From an uncultured Clostridia bacterium (GTDB lineage Bacteria > Bacillota > Clostridia > Christensenellales > Aristaeellaceae), in the NCBI GenBank assembly GCA_934643825.1, contig CAKUCW010000005.1, forward strand, positions 39,256 to 103,255: DNA of 64,000 bases, given 5' to 3'. Below the pieces are notes generated by a model that saw only the letters and a list, made by a program, of their open reading frames with translations, did no database searches and had not been told where the DNA came from. A program made the position numbers and the translations under genes. This document shows positions 34,061 to 41,964 of this stretch, in pieces. How positions within the stretch are numbered: position 1 is the stretch's first letter; every line of letters begins with the position of its first letter.

Positions 34061-35971
34061 ATGAAAAAACAGTTATCTGCGCTTGCGGCGCTGACGATGG
34101 CGTTCACGATGTGTGCTTCTTCAAATGCTTTTGCGTTGAATTATACGGCGACGCTGGGCAATGCCTCAACGTTTGAAACCATGACAGAAGTACGTGCTAA
34201 TGAAGCAGCGGCGATGAAGCACGTCAAGGAAAACTATGTTGCGCACCCCGTTATGTCAGACTTCCCGGGAGATACGACGTATGTATATCGCAGTGCCGAT
34301 ATGTATGGTATCAATGCGGCAGTTCGCCTGAATACGAATTTGGTTGTGTATTCTGATAAGTCTTTTGAAAATAAGGATGCAGCGTTGTCGTATCTGAAAG
34401 AGCTTGGATTGACCGACATGGTTGATCAGGCACGCGGCAGTGTAATTCTCGTGACACCTTCTGATCCGGAAAAGGGCTTTACGGCAGAAGATCAAAAGAA
34501 TTATTATAAGCTGCAAACTGCCATGTTTGCTATCAATGCTTCGGGTGTACAGGATGGCGAAGAAGTTACCTATGTGGATGCGTCCTATTATGGCGGCTTT
34601 GGTTTCTATTATGTAATTGGTGTGGACGGCGGTGCAACATTCCTGAATAATTATGTTTCCGGCACACTTGATTACGTCAGCCGAATTGCAGGAATGCTGC
34701 TTGTAGGCGGTGATATGGAGCGCATCAGCAGTGTGGCTTCCAGCGTTCCGGTTTACTTAATTGATGCCGACGAAGATACGATTGACAAGTATTGTGAAGC
34801 CAACGGTACGGATGCTTTTACCGAAACAAAGGATATCATCACCTACTATAATCAGGCGAAACCGGTTTGCAAGGTTATGGTTCAGAAATCTGATATCGAT
34901 CTCAAAACGGCAATTCATGACGCCTATTATGATCTGTTCCTGAAATCTGTCCGTGGTCAGGAAATGAAAGCCGGGTTGTATTCCGCGTCTACGCCATATC
35001 AGGGTTATGGTAATGATGCAGCGCCGTATTCCCTCTCTGAGCGTAATGCGTTGATTAACGGTGTTACAGCGGATGGTATTCACGAAATCACGACTGTCAG
35101 CGATGCACTTAGTGAGTTTAAAACGGATGCCGGAGAGTTTGTGCAGACATGGTATGAGTATCTTCCGGATGAAGTCCTGAACAATACTGCCCCTGCAGGA
35201 AGCGTACCGCTTCTGCTTGCGATTCACGGTGGCGGAGATGATCCGCGACAGTTCGTGGATGGTCAGGGCTGGCTGAGGGTTGCTGGTCAGGAACGCATTG
35301 CAATGGTTGCGCCTGAGTATTCCAGCATAAACAATGCTGCACAGGACGGCAGAACTGTACTGAACAAAGCATTCCCGGCATTGGTTCGTTATATGCTCGA
35401 TAAGTATCCGGCACTGGATGCGTCTCGCGTATATGTCAATGGCTATTCGATGGGCAGTTTGGGTACTTGCGAGGCAATGTATGGTGATCCGTCTATTTTT
35501 GCTGCGGCGTTCCCGCAAGCTGGTATTATGAATGCTGCGCCGACCGACGAAGAACTCAAGAATTTTGCTGATGTCAATCTGCCGGTGTCTATCTCTACGT
35601 CGGAATATGATATGGTATATAACGTAGACGGCGTAACCCACAACATTGTTCCGGATTTCTATAAACTGATTAGTTCGTTTAAGACCATGAATGGCATGGA
35701 GGCACTGCCGGAAGAGCCTGATTTTGATCAGTATCCTATGACAGGCTTTGATGCGGATGTCAAGGGCACTGAAATAATGAATGGCGAGTACACCAAACAT
35801 GAGTGGTACTTCCTTGACAAAGATGGTGTTCCGATGGTTGGTTTCCAGTACATTGATGATATCGTCCATTGCCTGTATCCGGAATATGCGGATATGGTTT
35901 GGAACTTTGTCAAACATTATTCTCGTGATCTTACAACTGGCGCTGTGGTGTACAACCCGTACATCCATTAA
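34061..35971 (+). CDS. Secreted two-domain alpha/beta hydrolase (esterase) paralog 3
   Basis: The 636-residue protein has a signal peptide ending near AFA-LNY. N-terminal domain: GVDGGATFLNNYVSG. C-terminal domain: IHGGGDDPRQF (His389), Ser463 in GYSMGSLGT, and IVHCLYPEYADMVWNF for the catalytic His. It is closest to paralog 1, sharing the DPEKGFTA stretch, the GS after the nucleophile Met, and GQE before GLYSAS. ATG 34061 follows AAAGGAAAG; upstream is a small tandem repeat of aaataaaag. The stop codon lies inside a 35-bp tandem duplication (35942-36011), so the end of the gene was copied once recently. Confidence 0.85.
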   Translation: MKKQLSALAALTMAFTMCASSNAFALNYTATLGNASTFETMTEVRANEAAAMKHVKENYVAHPVMSDFPGDTTYVYRSADMYGINAAVRLNTNLVVYSDKSFENKDAALSYLKELGLTDMVDQARGSVILVTPSDPEKGFTAEDQKNYYKLQTAMFAINASGVQDGEEVTYVDASYYGGFGFYYVIGVDGGATFLNNYVSGTLDYVSRIAGMLLVGGDMERISSVASSVPVYLIDADEDTIDKYCEANGTDAFTETKDIITYYNQAKPVCKVMVQKSDIDLKTAIHDAYYDLFLKSVRGQEMKAGLYSASTPYQGYGNDAAPYSLSERNALINGVTADGIHEITTVSDALSEFKTDAGEFVQTWYEYLPDEVLNNTAPAGSVPLLLAIHGGGDDPRQFVDGQGWLRVAGQERIAMVAPEYSSINNAAQDGRTVLNKAFPALVRYMLDKYPALDASRVYVNGYSMGSLGTCEAMYGDPSIFAAAFPQAGIMNAAPTDEELKNFADVNLPVSISTSEYDMVYNVDGVTHNIVPDFYKLISSFKTMNGMEALPEEPDFDQYPMTGFDADVKGTEIMNGEYTKHEWYFLDKDGVPMVGFQYIDDIVHCLYPEYADMVWNFVKHYSRDLTTGAVVYNPYIH

Positions 35972-36011
35972 GTAGTGCTGTGGTGTACAACCCGTACATC
36001 CATTAAGTAGT
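35942..36011 (+). repeat. 35-bp tandem duplication across the stop codon of paralog 3
   Basis: Two exact copies of a unit beginning gctgtggtgtacaacccgta (35942-35976 and 35977-36011). The first copy holds the final codons and TAA of paralog 3; the second is non-coding. Confidence 0.9.
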
Positions 36012-36016
36012 GGTAA

Positions 36017-36057
36017 AGAGGGAAGCTTTCCGAAATCGGAAAGCTTCCCTTTGCTTT
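36017..36057 (+). terminator. Terminator of paralog 3
   Basis: A perfect stem gggaagctttccg / cggaaagcttccc with loop aaat, then TTTGCTTT. Confidence 0.85.
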
Positions 36058-36157
36058 ACATAAGAATGAAATCATCAAAAAAGGAAGAAAATTAACTTGC
36101 TGTTTTTTGGTGAATTAGAATAAAAACAAGGTGAACTGAAAACGGGTCGGCTTCTAT

Positions 36158-36185
36158 TTGGAATGAAATTGAAATGTGATAAAAT
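36158..36185 (+). promoter_or_regulatory. Candidate promoter of paralog 4
   Basis: TTGGAA (36158-36163), 16 bp, TAAAAT (36180-36185), about 80 bp before the start codon. Confidence 0.5.
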
Positions 36186-36268
36186 GAGAATCAGATGAGG
36201 TGGATAGAACGAATGAAGTCCACCAGACAGACCACGAACAGTATAAGAACAGATAAGGAGGAAAAAGT

Positions 36269-38200
36269 GTGAAAAAGCTACTCAGTATGGTCATGGCAGG
36301 AACTATGCTGCTCTCAGCATTGCCGACGAGCAGCGCGTGGGCGGAGACAATTTACTACAAGCAGCATCAGAGCAATGCTGCGACGATGGAAACGCTTGAA
36401 GAAGCACACAAAAATGCTCCGGTATGGTTGGAATCCGAGTATGAAGGACGATCTTATGTGGGAGATCCGGCGCTTGACAAGTATCCCACGGGTACGACTT
36501 TCGTTTACCGTTCGCCGGGCATGTACAATTGCGTTAGCGCAGCAGTGCGCATGAACACGAACATCCTCGTTTTCTCTGACCAACATTATGAAAGCAAGGA
36601 TGCGGCTTTGGCATATTTGAAAGAGATGGGCTTGACGGATATCGCGGATGAAGCGACTGGCAGCGTTATTCTCATTACTCCGATTGATATGGAAAAGGGA
36701 TTTGGACAGGCAGATCAGTATGCGTTTTATTTGCTGCAATCCGCTATGTGCAACATTGGCTATTCGATCAGGGAGGGAGATAAGACCACTTATTATGCTG
36801 ACGCAGGCTATATGGGCGGTCTAACGTATCGCTATATCATCGGTATGGATGGCGGCGCAACGTTCGTCAATGATTATATTGCCTCGTCGTTTGACTATGT
36901 TAGCCGCATTGCAGGCATGCTGCTCGTTGGCGGATCAATGGAAAAGATTCGCACGGTTGCCGCTGAAGTTCCGGTATGGCTGGTCAATCCGGGAGATGGC
37001 GTAGCGGAAAAATATGCGCAGGCTAATGAGACGGATAGCACGGGACGTAATGGAGACGACCAGCTATTCTATAACAGCAAGCATCCGCTCCAGCAGGTTA
37101 TTGTAACAAAAACTGAAAAAACGGAATTGGCTTCTCTGGTACATGACGCTTATTATGATATGTTTACCGAAGCTTTCCGCATTCCGGTTGTGAAGGGCAA
37201 TCTTTACACTGCTTCTAATGAATTCCGCGATTATAAGTGGGATCAGGCGCCTTATTCGTTGGGAAAACGAAATCTGATTATTGATCATGCAACCCGAGAT
37301 GGTTTGCAGATTTTCGAACGTCAGGAAGAGCGCTTTAGCGATTACAAGGCTGAAAACGGAGAGTACATCACGACATGGTATGAGTTTTTGCCGGACGAAG
37401 TACTCGATGGTACTGCGGATGAACATTCTGTGCCGTTGCTGTTGTGCAACCATGGTGGTGGAGATGACCCGATTCAGGCGGTGGAAGAATTGGGTTGGCT
37501 GACTTTGGCGGGCGAAGAGCGTCTTGCTATTGTTGCTGAACGGCATTCTTCTGAAAATATCAATGCTCCGTTTGGTTCGCCGTCTCCGTGGAATATCAGT
37601 TCTGAAGTTTTGCCGCAGCTGGTTCAGTATATGCTGGATACCTATCCTGCGCTTGACCCGTCTCGCGTTTATGTAAGTGGATATTCTATGGGCGGCAGTG
37701 CGACTAACCGCGCTGTATATGGTGACGCTTCTAAGTTTGCTGCGGCGGTCAACATGTCTGGTACGCCATATACCTATGTTGAAGGTCAGGAAAAGCAGTT
37801 TGAGAAGATTGATATTCCGATGATGCTGACTACTTGCACCTATGATACTTGGACGCACTTCGATTCAGCCAATGGTATTATTGCTGAAGACTTCCAGATG
37901 AACATTAATCATTACCTGAAGTATAACGAGATGAATCAGGTGGAATTTGACTTCGAAAGGTATCCCATTAGCGGCTTTAAGGGCGATCTATATCGTGAGA
38001 CGACCGTCAACGATGAATACCCGATGCACAGTTGGTTCTTCCTCAACGATCAGGGTGCGCCGATGGTTGGTTTGACGGTTATCGAGTATATTCCGCATGG
38101 ACTGTATCAGGAATATGCACGCATTGCATGGGATTACATGAGCAAATTCTCTAGAAATCAGGAAACCTTGGAGATTGAATATACTCCTTGGCAGAAGTAA
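36269..38200 (+). CDS. Secreted two-domain alpha/beta hydrolase (esterase) paralog 4
   Basis: The 643 residues begin with a signal peptide (MKKLLSMVMAGTMLLSALPT, cleavage near AWA-ETIYY). N-terminal domain: GMDGGATFVNDYIAS. C-terminal domain: NHGGGDDPIQA (His395), Ser473 in GYSMGGSAT, and YIPHGLYQEYARIAWDY, where the catalytic His is followed by Gly rather than Cys or Ala. With paralog 7 it shares PHGLYQE at this place and a YTPW/YNPY ending, so the two form a sub-group. GTG 36269 has AAGGAGG 9 bp upstream. It has its own promoter candidate and a clear terminator before it, so it can be expressed independently. Confidence 0.85.
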   Translation: MKKLLSMVMAGTMLLSALPTSSAWAETIYYKQHQSNAATMETLEEAHKNAPVWLESEYEGRSYVGDPALDKYPTGTTFVYRSPGMYNCVSAAVRMNTNILVFSDQHYESKDAALAYLKEMGLTDIADEATGSVILITPIDMEKGFGQADQYAFYLLQSAMCNIGYSIREGDKTTYYADAGYMGGLTYRYIIGMDGGATFVNDYIASSFDYVSRIAGMLLVGGSMEKIRTVAAEVPVWLVNPGDGVAEKYAQANETDSTGRNGDDQLFYNSKHPLQQVIVTKTEKTELASLVHDAYYDMFTEAFRIPVVKGNLYTASNEFRDYKWDQAPYSLGKRNLIIDHATRDGLQIFERQEERFSDYKAENGEYITTWYEFLPDEVLDGTADEHSVPLLLCNHGGGDDPIQAVEELGWLTLAGEERLAIVAERHSSENINAPFGSPSPWNISSEVLPQLVQYMLDTYPALDPSRVYVSGYSMGGSATNRAVYGDASKFAAAVNMSGTPYTYVEGQEKQFEKIDIPMMLTTCTYDTWTHFDSANGIIAEDFQMNINHYLKYNEMNQVEFDFERYPISGFKGDLYRETTVNDEYPMHSWFFLNDQGAPMVGLTVIEYIPHGLYQEYARIAWDYMSKFSRNQETLEIEYTPWQK

Positions 38201-38213
38201 GCCCCCTTGTTGC

Positions 38214-38303
38214 CTTGCGGTTCTTTTCCACTGCTTGGATGATGGATGACACCTCTTCTTTCCGACTGGCTTCAGCAACTGAGCAGCTGGAAAGAACCGC
38301 AAG
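38214..38303 (+). terminator. Long stem-loop after paralog 4
   Basis: cttgcggttctttt-cca (38214-38230) pairs with tggaaagaaccgcaag (38288-38303); the loop holds a smaller hairpin. A weak ATTTTAATTT follows. It may be a terminator. Confidence 0.5.
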
Positions 38304-38428
38304 ACATTTTAATTTGGATTTTGAAATTCCTTTTTAAAGAATGGTGGAAATCAACTTCAATATCATCTTTATCGTTTTTCTGTCAGACTGAGCTATTAGA
38401 CGACGATGGAATCAGAAAGGATACAAAA

Positions 38429-40321
38429 ATGAAAAAAATAATTTCGCTTGGAGCGAGCATGCTGCTTCTCATTGGCGCGGCAACGCAGGCATATGCGATA
38501 GGATTTACAGGAGAGCTGGGCAATGAGGCGACCTTTGAAACGCTTCAGGAAGCCAATCAGAACTCCGTTAATATCGTTTCATCCATTGTGGAGAATGACA
38601 CAAAAGTTTTTGCGACGCATCCTGTGCTGGACGGATATCCGGAGGGAACGACATTTGTCTATCGCTCTGCAAATCAATATGCGGGTCGTGCTGCCGCACG
38701 TCTGAACACCAATATTTTCGTTTATGCGCCTGAGCATTTTGAAAACAAAGACGATGCGATGGCGTATCTAAAAGATTTGGGATTGATTAAACTGATCGAT
38801 GAAGCGGTAGGCAGCATTGTTTTGGTGACGCCAATTGGCGATAGCTTCGATATGGCGGATGTGGCTTCCTATTATGCTTTGCAAACGGCGATGCTTTCTC
38901 AAAAAGAGGCTAAGCGTCTGGAGGATGGAACTGCGATTTATTATTCCGATGCAGAGTATTTCGGAGGATATGGCTTTGAATACTTTATCGGCATAGATGA
39001 CGGCGCAACATTCTTTAACAATTATATTGCGCCGGAGATAGATTTCTCTGGACGCATGGCGGGTGTGCTGCTCTTTGGTGGAGATATGCAGCGTACGAGA
39101 CAGCCTGCAACATTCGTTCCCATCGCGCTGGTTAACAGTGACGAGGCGATTGTTTCCAAGTATCGCGCTGTAAATGGCGTGAATGCGCAGGATGTCATGG
39201 ATGGGCGTGTTGTCAGTTATAATCAACAGTGGCCGCTGCGCAAGGTCATCGATATTTCCGAAGAAATCGTAGATAAAGCTGCGCTGATTGAAGAAGTCTA
39301 TCGCGGCATGATGGTGAAGGCAATGCGCGTACCCGTGCTCACGCAGGGCATGAATAGTGCTGGCACGCCTTATAGCGGGTATGGCTTTGATGAGGCACCA
39401 TATTCCCTCTGTGATCGCTGCTATGTTGTGGATGGAAAGACGGAAGGCGGCATTGTCATGATTTCCCATCAAGGTGATGACGATCGCTTTGCCGAATACA
39501 AAACGGAGGCAGGCGAGTACATTGATGTTTGGTATGAGTATTTGCCGCAGGAAGTGCTTGACGGAACAGCTCCGGCAGGCAGCGTTCCGCTGATTTTGTG
39601 CAACCACGGTGGTGGAGATGATGCGCGTGTATTTGTTGACGAATTTGGTCTGATTGAGCTGTCTGAAAAGGAGCGCGTTGCGCTTGTTGCTCCTGATCAT
39701 CAGACGGTGGGCTCTGTGCGAGGTCCGGCGTTGACTGCTGTTGCGAAATATATGCTTGAAAAGTATCCGGCGCTGGATGCGAGTCGAGTATATATGACGG
39801 GCTATTCAATGGGTGGCGGCGCAACATATCTTGCTGCATACCATGAACCGACGCTGTTTGCTGCGATTGCTCCGTTTGCTGGATCTGCAACGCCGATGCC
39901 TGAAGAAAATGCTGCAAACTTCGATGGCGTTGAGCTTCCGACGATTCTTTCGATTTCTGCGTTTGATCCGGCAGGACGCCGCTTGGCTGCGCTGGAAGGA
40001 AATTTGAATGAAGCCGAACAGGGCATGGTCAGTACCTGGGCAGGTATTAACGGCAAAAAACTTCCTGCGTTTGATTTTGAAAAGTATCCTCTGTTTGGAC
40101 AAAAGGCAGACAGAACAGTGACGGATACGATCAATGATGAATTTGCCCGAACGACTTGGTATTTCAACAATGAAAAGGGAGAACCTCGCTTTGCTTTCAT
40201 CTACATGGAAGACATGGTTCATGCCTTGTATCCGGAATATGCGGATATGCTTTGGGATTTCGTAAAGAATTATTCCCGAGATCCGGAGACAAAAGAAATC
40301 ATTTATAACGCCTATCGTTGA
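38429..40321 (+). CDS. Secreted two-domain alpha/beta hydrolase (esterase) paralog 5
   Basis: The 630-residue protein has a signal peptide (MKKIISLGASMLLLIGAATQ, cleavage near AYA-IGF). N-terminal domain: GIDDGATFFNNYIAP. C-terminal domain: NHGGGDDARVF (His393), Ser460 in GYSMGGGAT, and MVHALYPEYADMLWDF. It is the shortest full-length paralog: the segment after the oxyanion loop is shorter (DHQTVGSVRGPAL) and the lid region is different (FDPAGRRLAALEG). This could change substrate range. ATG 38429 follows AGAAAGG; an open frame extends upstream but has no signal peptide. A strong terminator follows at 40342. Confidence 0.85.
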   Translation: MKKIISLGASMLLLIGAATQAYAIGFTGELGNEATFETLQEANQNSVNIVSSIVENDTKVFATHPVLDGYPEGTTFVYRSANQYAGRAAARLNTNIFVYAPEHFENKDDAMAYLKDLGLIKLIDEAVGSIVLVTPIGDSFDMADVASYYALQTAMLSQKEAKRLEDGTAIYYSDAEYFGGYGFEYFIGIDDGATFFNNYIAPEIDFSGRMAGVLLFGGDMQRTRQPATFVPIALVNSDEAIVSKYRAVNGVNAQDVMDGRVVSYNQQWPLRKVIDISEEIVDKAALIEEVYRGMMVKAMRVPVLTQGMNSAGTPYSGYGFDEAPYSLCDRCYVVDGKTEGGIVMISHQGDDDRFAEYKTEAGEYIDVWYEYLPQEVLDGTAPAGSVPLILCNHGGGDDARVFVDEFGLIELSEKERVALVAPDHQTVGSVRGPALTAVAKYMLEKYPALDASRVYMTGYSMGGGATYLAAYHEPTLFAAIAPFAGSATPMPEENAANFDGVELPTILSISAFDPAGRRLAALEGNLNEAEQGMVSTWAGINGKKLPAFDFEKYPLFGQKADRTVTDTINDEFARTTWYFNNEKGEPRFAFIYMEDMVHALYPEYADMLWDFVKNYSRDPETKEIIYNAYR

Positions 40322-40341
40322 GTTTATTAGCTTTTTGAAGC

Positions 40342-40375
40342 GGCGAACAGGGAAACCTGTTCGCTGTTTTTTTAT
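40342..40375 (+). terminator. Terminator of paralog 5
   Basis: Stem gcgaacagg / cctgttcgc, loop gaaa, then TGTTTTTTTATT. Confidence 0.9.
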
Positions 40376-40385
40376 TGTATAGGAA

Positions 40386-40470
40386 ATTACGTAAAAATCG
40401 CCCGCGTGTGCAATACTTTGATGCGCGACGGACTTCGGCGGAAGTGAACGCGGGCTCAGACCGCTTTTTT
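40386..40470 (+). repeat. Dispersed repeat (77-bp family) inside the element
   Basis: gtaaaaatcgcccgcgtgtg, cggacttcggcggaagtgaa, then cgggctcagaccgct. It matches the units at 9461-9768 and 4650 outside the element. Its presence on both sides of the junction means the element and this chromosome share repeat history. Confidence 0.75.
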
Positions 40471-40539
40471 GGAATGCTGTTTAATGATGAGCAATCGATA
40501 AATGTGCAAAGTATCCACGAAAAAAACATGAGATTTTTA

Positions 40540-40568
40540 TTGAATATAATGAATCACTGTGATATAAT
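40540..40568 (+). promoter_or_regulatory. Promoter of the orphan binding-lipoprotein gene
   Basis: TTGAAT (40540-40545), 17 bp, TATAAT (40563-40568), about 90 bp before the start codon. Confidence 0.75.
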
Positions 40569-40659
40569 TCAGTAAAATGGATCGATGTGTATAAATATAG
40601 AATAAGAATCGTTATTTAAGCAGAAGAATGAGAAACAGAAAAGGAAAGGGAGAAGCCTC

Positions 40660-41643
40660 ATGACGAAAATCAAATGGTTAGCTATGGCGTTTATGCTGGC
40701 GTTGCTGGTATTACTGACAGGATGCAGTGCACAAAAAACGGATAAGGAAGATTTGGAAGGACAACTGCTGGTTGGTTTCTCCCAATTGGGTTCAGAAAGT
40801 ACATGGCGATTGGGTAACACAAAGAGCATGTTTGAAGCAGCAGAAAAGTATGATGTTAACTTGATGTATATTAATGCAAATCAATCCCAGGAAAACCAGA
40901 AAAAAGCACTTCGCTCATTTATAGGTTATCGAGTGGACGTGATTGCGTTTGCACCAATTGTTGAAGATGGGTGGGACGATGTGCTTAAAGAGGCGAAAGA
41001 TGCGAATATTCCTGTTATTTTAGTGGATCGCGGCATCCAAACAGAGGATTCGACGCTTTATGCCTGCCATGTAGGAAGTGACTTTTATAGTGAGGGCATG
41101 AGGGCAGGACAATATTTGTTAAAAAAAGCAGATAAGATGGGTAGTAATCGCTTGAATATTGTCGAAATTACAGGGACGGAAGGCTCAACGCCCATGCTTG
41201 AACGCCAGCGTGGTTTTAAAGACGCTTTGGGTGATGATGAGCGTTTTACGATTATGGAGACAGTTTGCGGAGACTTTATTATTTCCAAGGGAAAAGAAGT
41301 TATGCGTGATCTTTTGGAAAAGTACGGAAAAGAGATCGACGTATTATTTGCGCAAAATGACGGTATGATGAGGGGAGCATTGGAAGCTATGGAGGAGGCG
41401 GGATTTGTTCCGGGAAAGGATATCATTGTCATTTCTGTCGATGGAGATCAGGGGGCAATTGATTTGCTTCGTGAAGGAAAAATTAACTGTGTGGTGGAAT
41501 GCAGCCCTATGTTGGGTGATATTGTTATGGATGTTGCTCAAAAGCTGGCGAATGGAGAAAATGTTGAACGAGAATACTGTTCAAAAGAAACAGCTTTTAC
41601 GGAATTTGATGATCTGAGTAGGATTGCACCGAGAGGCTATTAA
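40660..41643 (+). CDS. Sugar-binding lipoprotein, YtfQ-like (galactofuranose/arabinose type)
   Basis: The 327-residue protein has a lipobox LLTGC (Cys22), so it is membrane-anchored. The mature part is a periplasmic-binding type 1 fold close to E. coli YtfQ: VGFSQLGSESTWRLGNT, then KALRSFIGYRVDVIAFAPIV, GWDDVLKEAKDANIPVILVD, TGTEGSTPMLERQRGF and DVLFAQNDGMMRGALEAMEE. YtfQ binds galactofuranose. It is a clear paralog of the binding protein at 46178, but stands alone between esterase genes with its own promoter and terminator. It may give the same importer a second ligand or act as a sensor for the YesM-type kinase; both are inference. Confidence 0.9.
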   Translation: MTKIKWLAMAFMLALLVLLTGCSAQKTDKEDLEGQLLVGFSQLGSESTWRLGNTKSMFEAAEKYDVNLMYINANQSQENQKKALRSFIGYRVDVIAFAPIVEDGWDDVLKEAKDANIPVILVDRGIQTEDSTLYACHVGSDFYSEGMRAGQYLLKKADKMGSNRLNIVEITGTEGSTPMLERQRGFKDALGDDERFTIMETVCGDFIISKGKEVMRDLLEKYGKEIDVLFAQNDGMMRGALEAMEEAGFVPGKDIIVISVDGDQGAIDLLREGKINCVVECSPMLGDIVMDVAQKLANGENVEREYCSKETAFTEFDDLSRIAPRGY

Positions 41644-41651
41644 AAAGGATG

Positions 41652-41685
41652 AACCCTGCGCGAAATGACGCAGGGCTTCTTTTTT
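41652..41685 (+). terminator. Terminator of the orphan binding-lipoprotein gene
   Basis: Stem ccctgcg / cgcaggg, then CTTCTTTTTT. Confidence 0.85.
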
Positions 41686-41812
41686 GGGCATTTTTTCAAA
41701 TTCGTTCTAAACAGGAAAAGATTTATTTGAAAGAAAACAAAAAGAGAATCACCTGTTTGAACAATATGAACATAAATGGAAATGAAATGTAAGAAAAAAC
41801 AAATTGCGTGAA

Positions 41813-41846
41813 TTGTAAAATTTGACCTAAAAACATATAGTATAAT
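41813..41846 (+). promoter_or_regulatory. Promoter region of paralog 6
   Basis: TTGTAA (41813-41818), 17 bp, TATAGT (41836-41841); a perfect TATAAT overlaps at 41841-41846, but its nearest -35 (TTGACC at 41822) is only 13 bp away. One of the two is probably used. Confidence 0.55.
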
Positions 41847-41895
41847 CAAATAGATTGGAGAGGAATTGAATTCAATTCAAAGTTTTCACCAGTCA

Positions 41896-41931
41896 AAAAG
41901 AAAGCTGGGAACGAACTGTGGCTTTCTTTTA
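41896..41931 (+). promoter_or_regulatory. Terminator-like hairpin in the leader of paralog 6
   Basis: aaagaaagc / gctttcttt with a T-rich end lies between the promoter and the start codon, so it could attenuate transcription of paralog 6. It might also be the end of an earlier transcript. Confidence 0.4.
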
Positions 41932-41964
41932 AATAACAAAAATTGAAGAAAGGGTGTATTTAGT

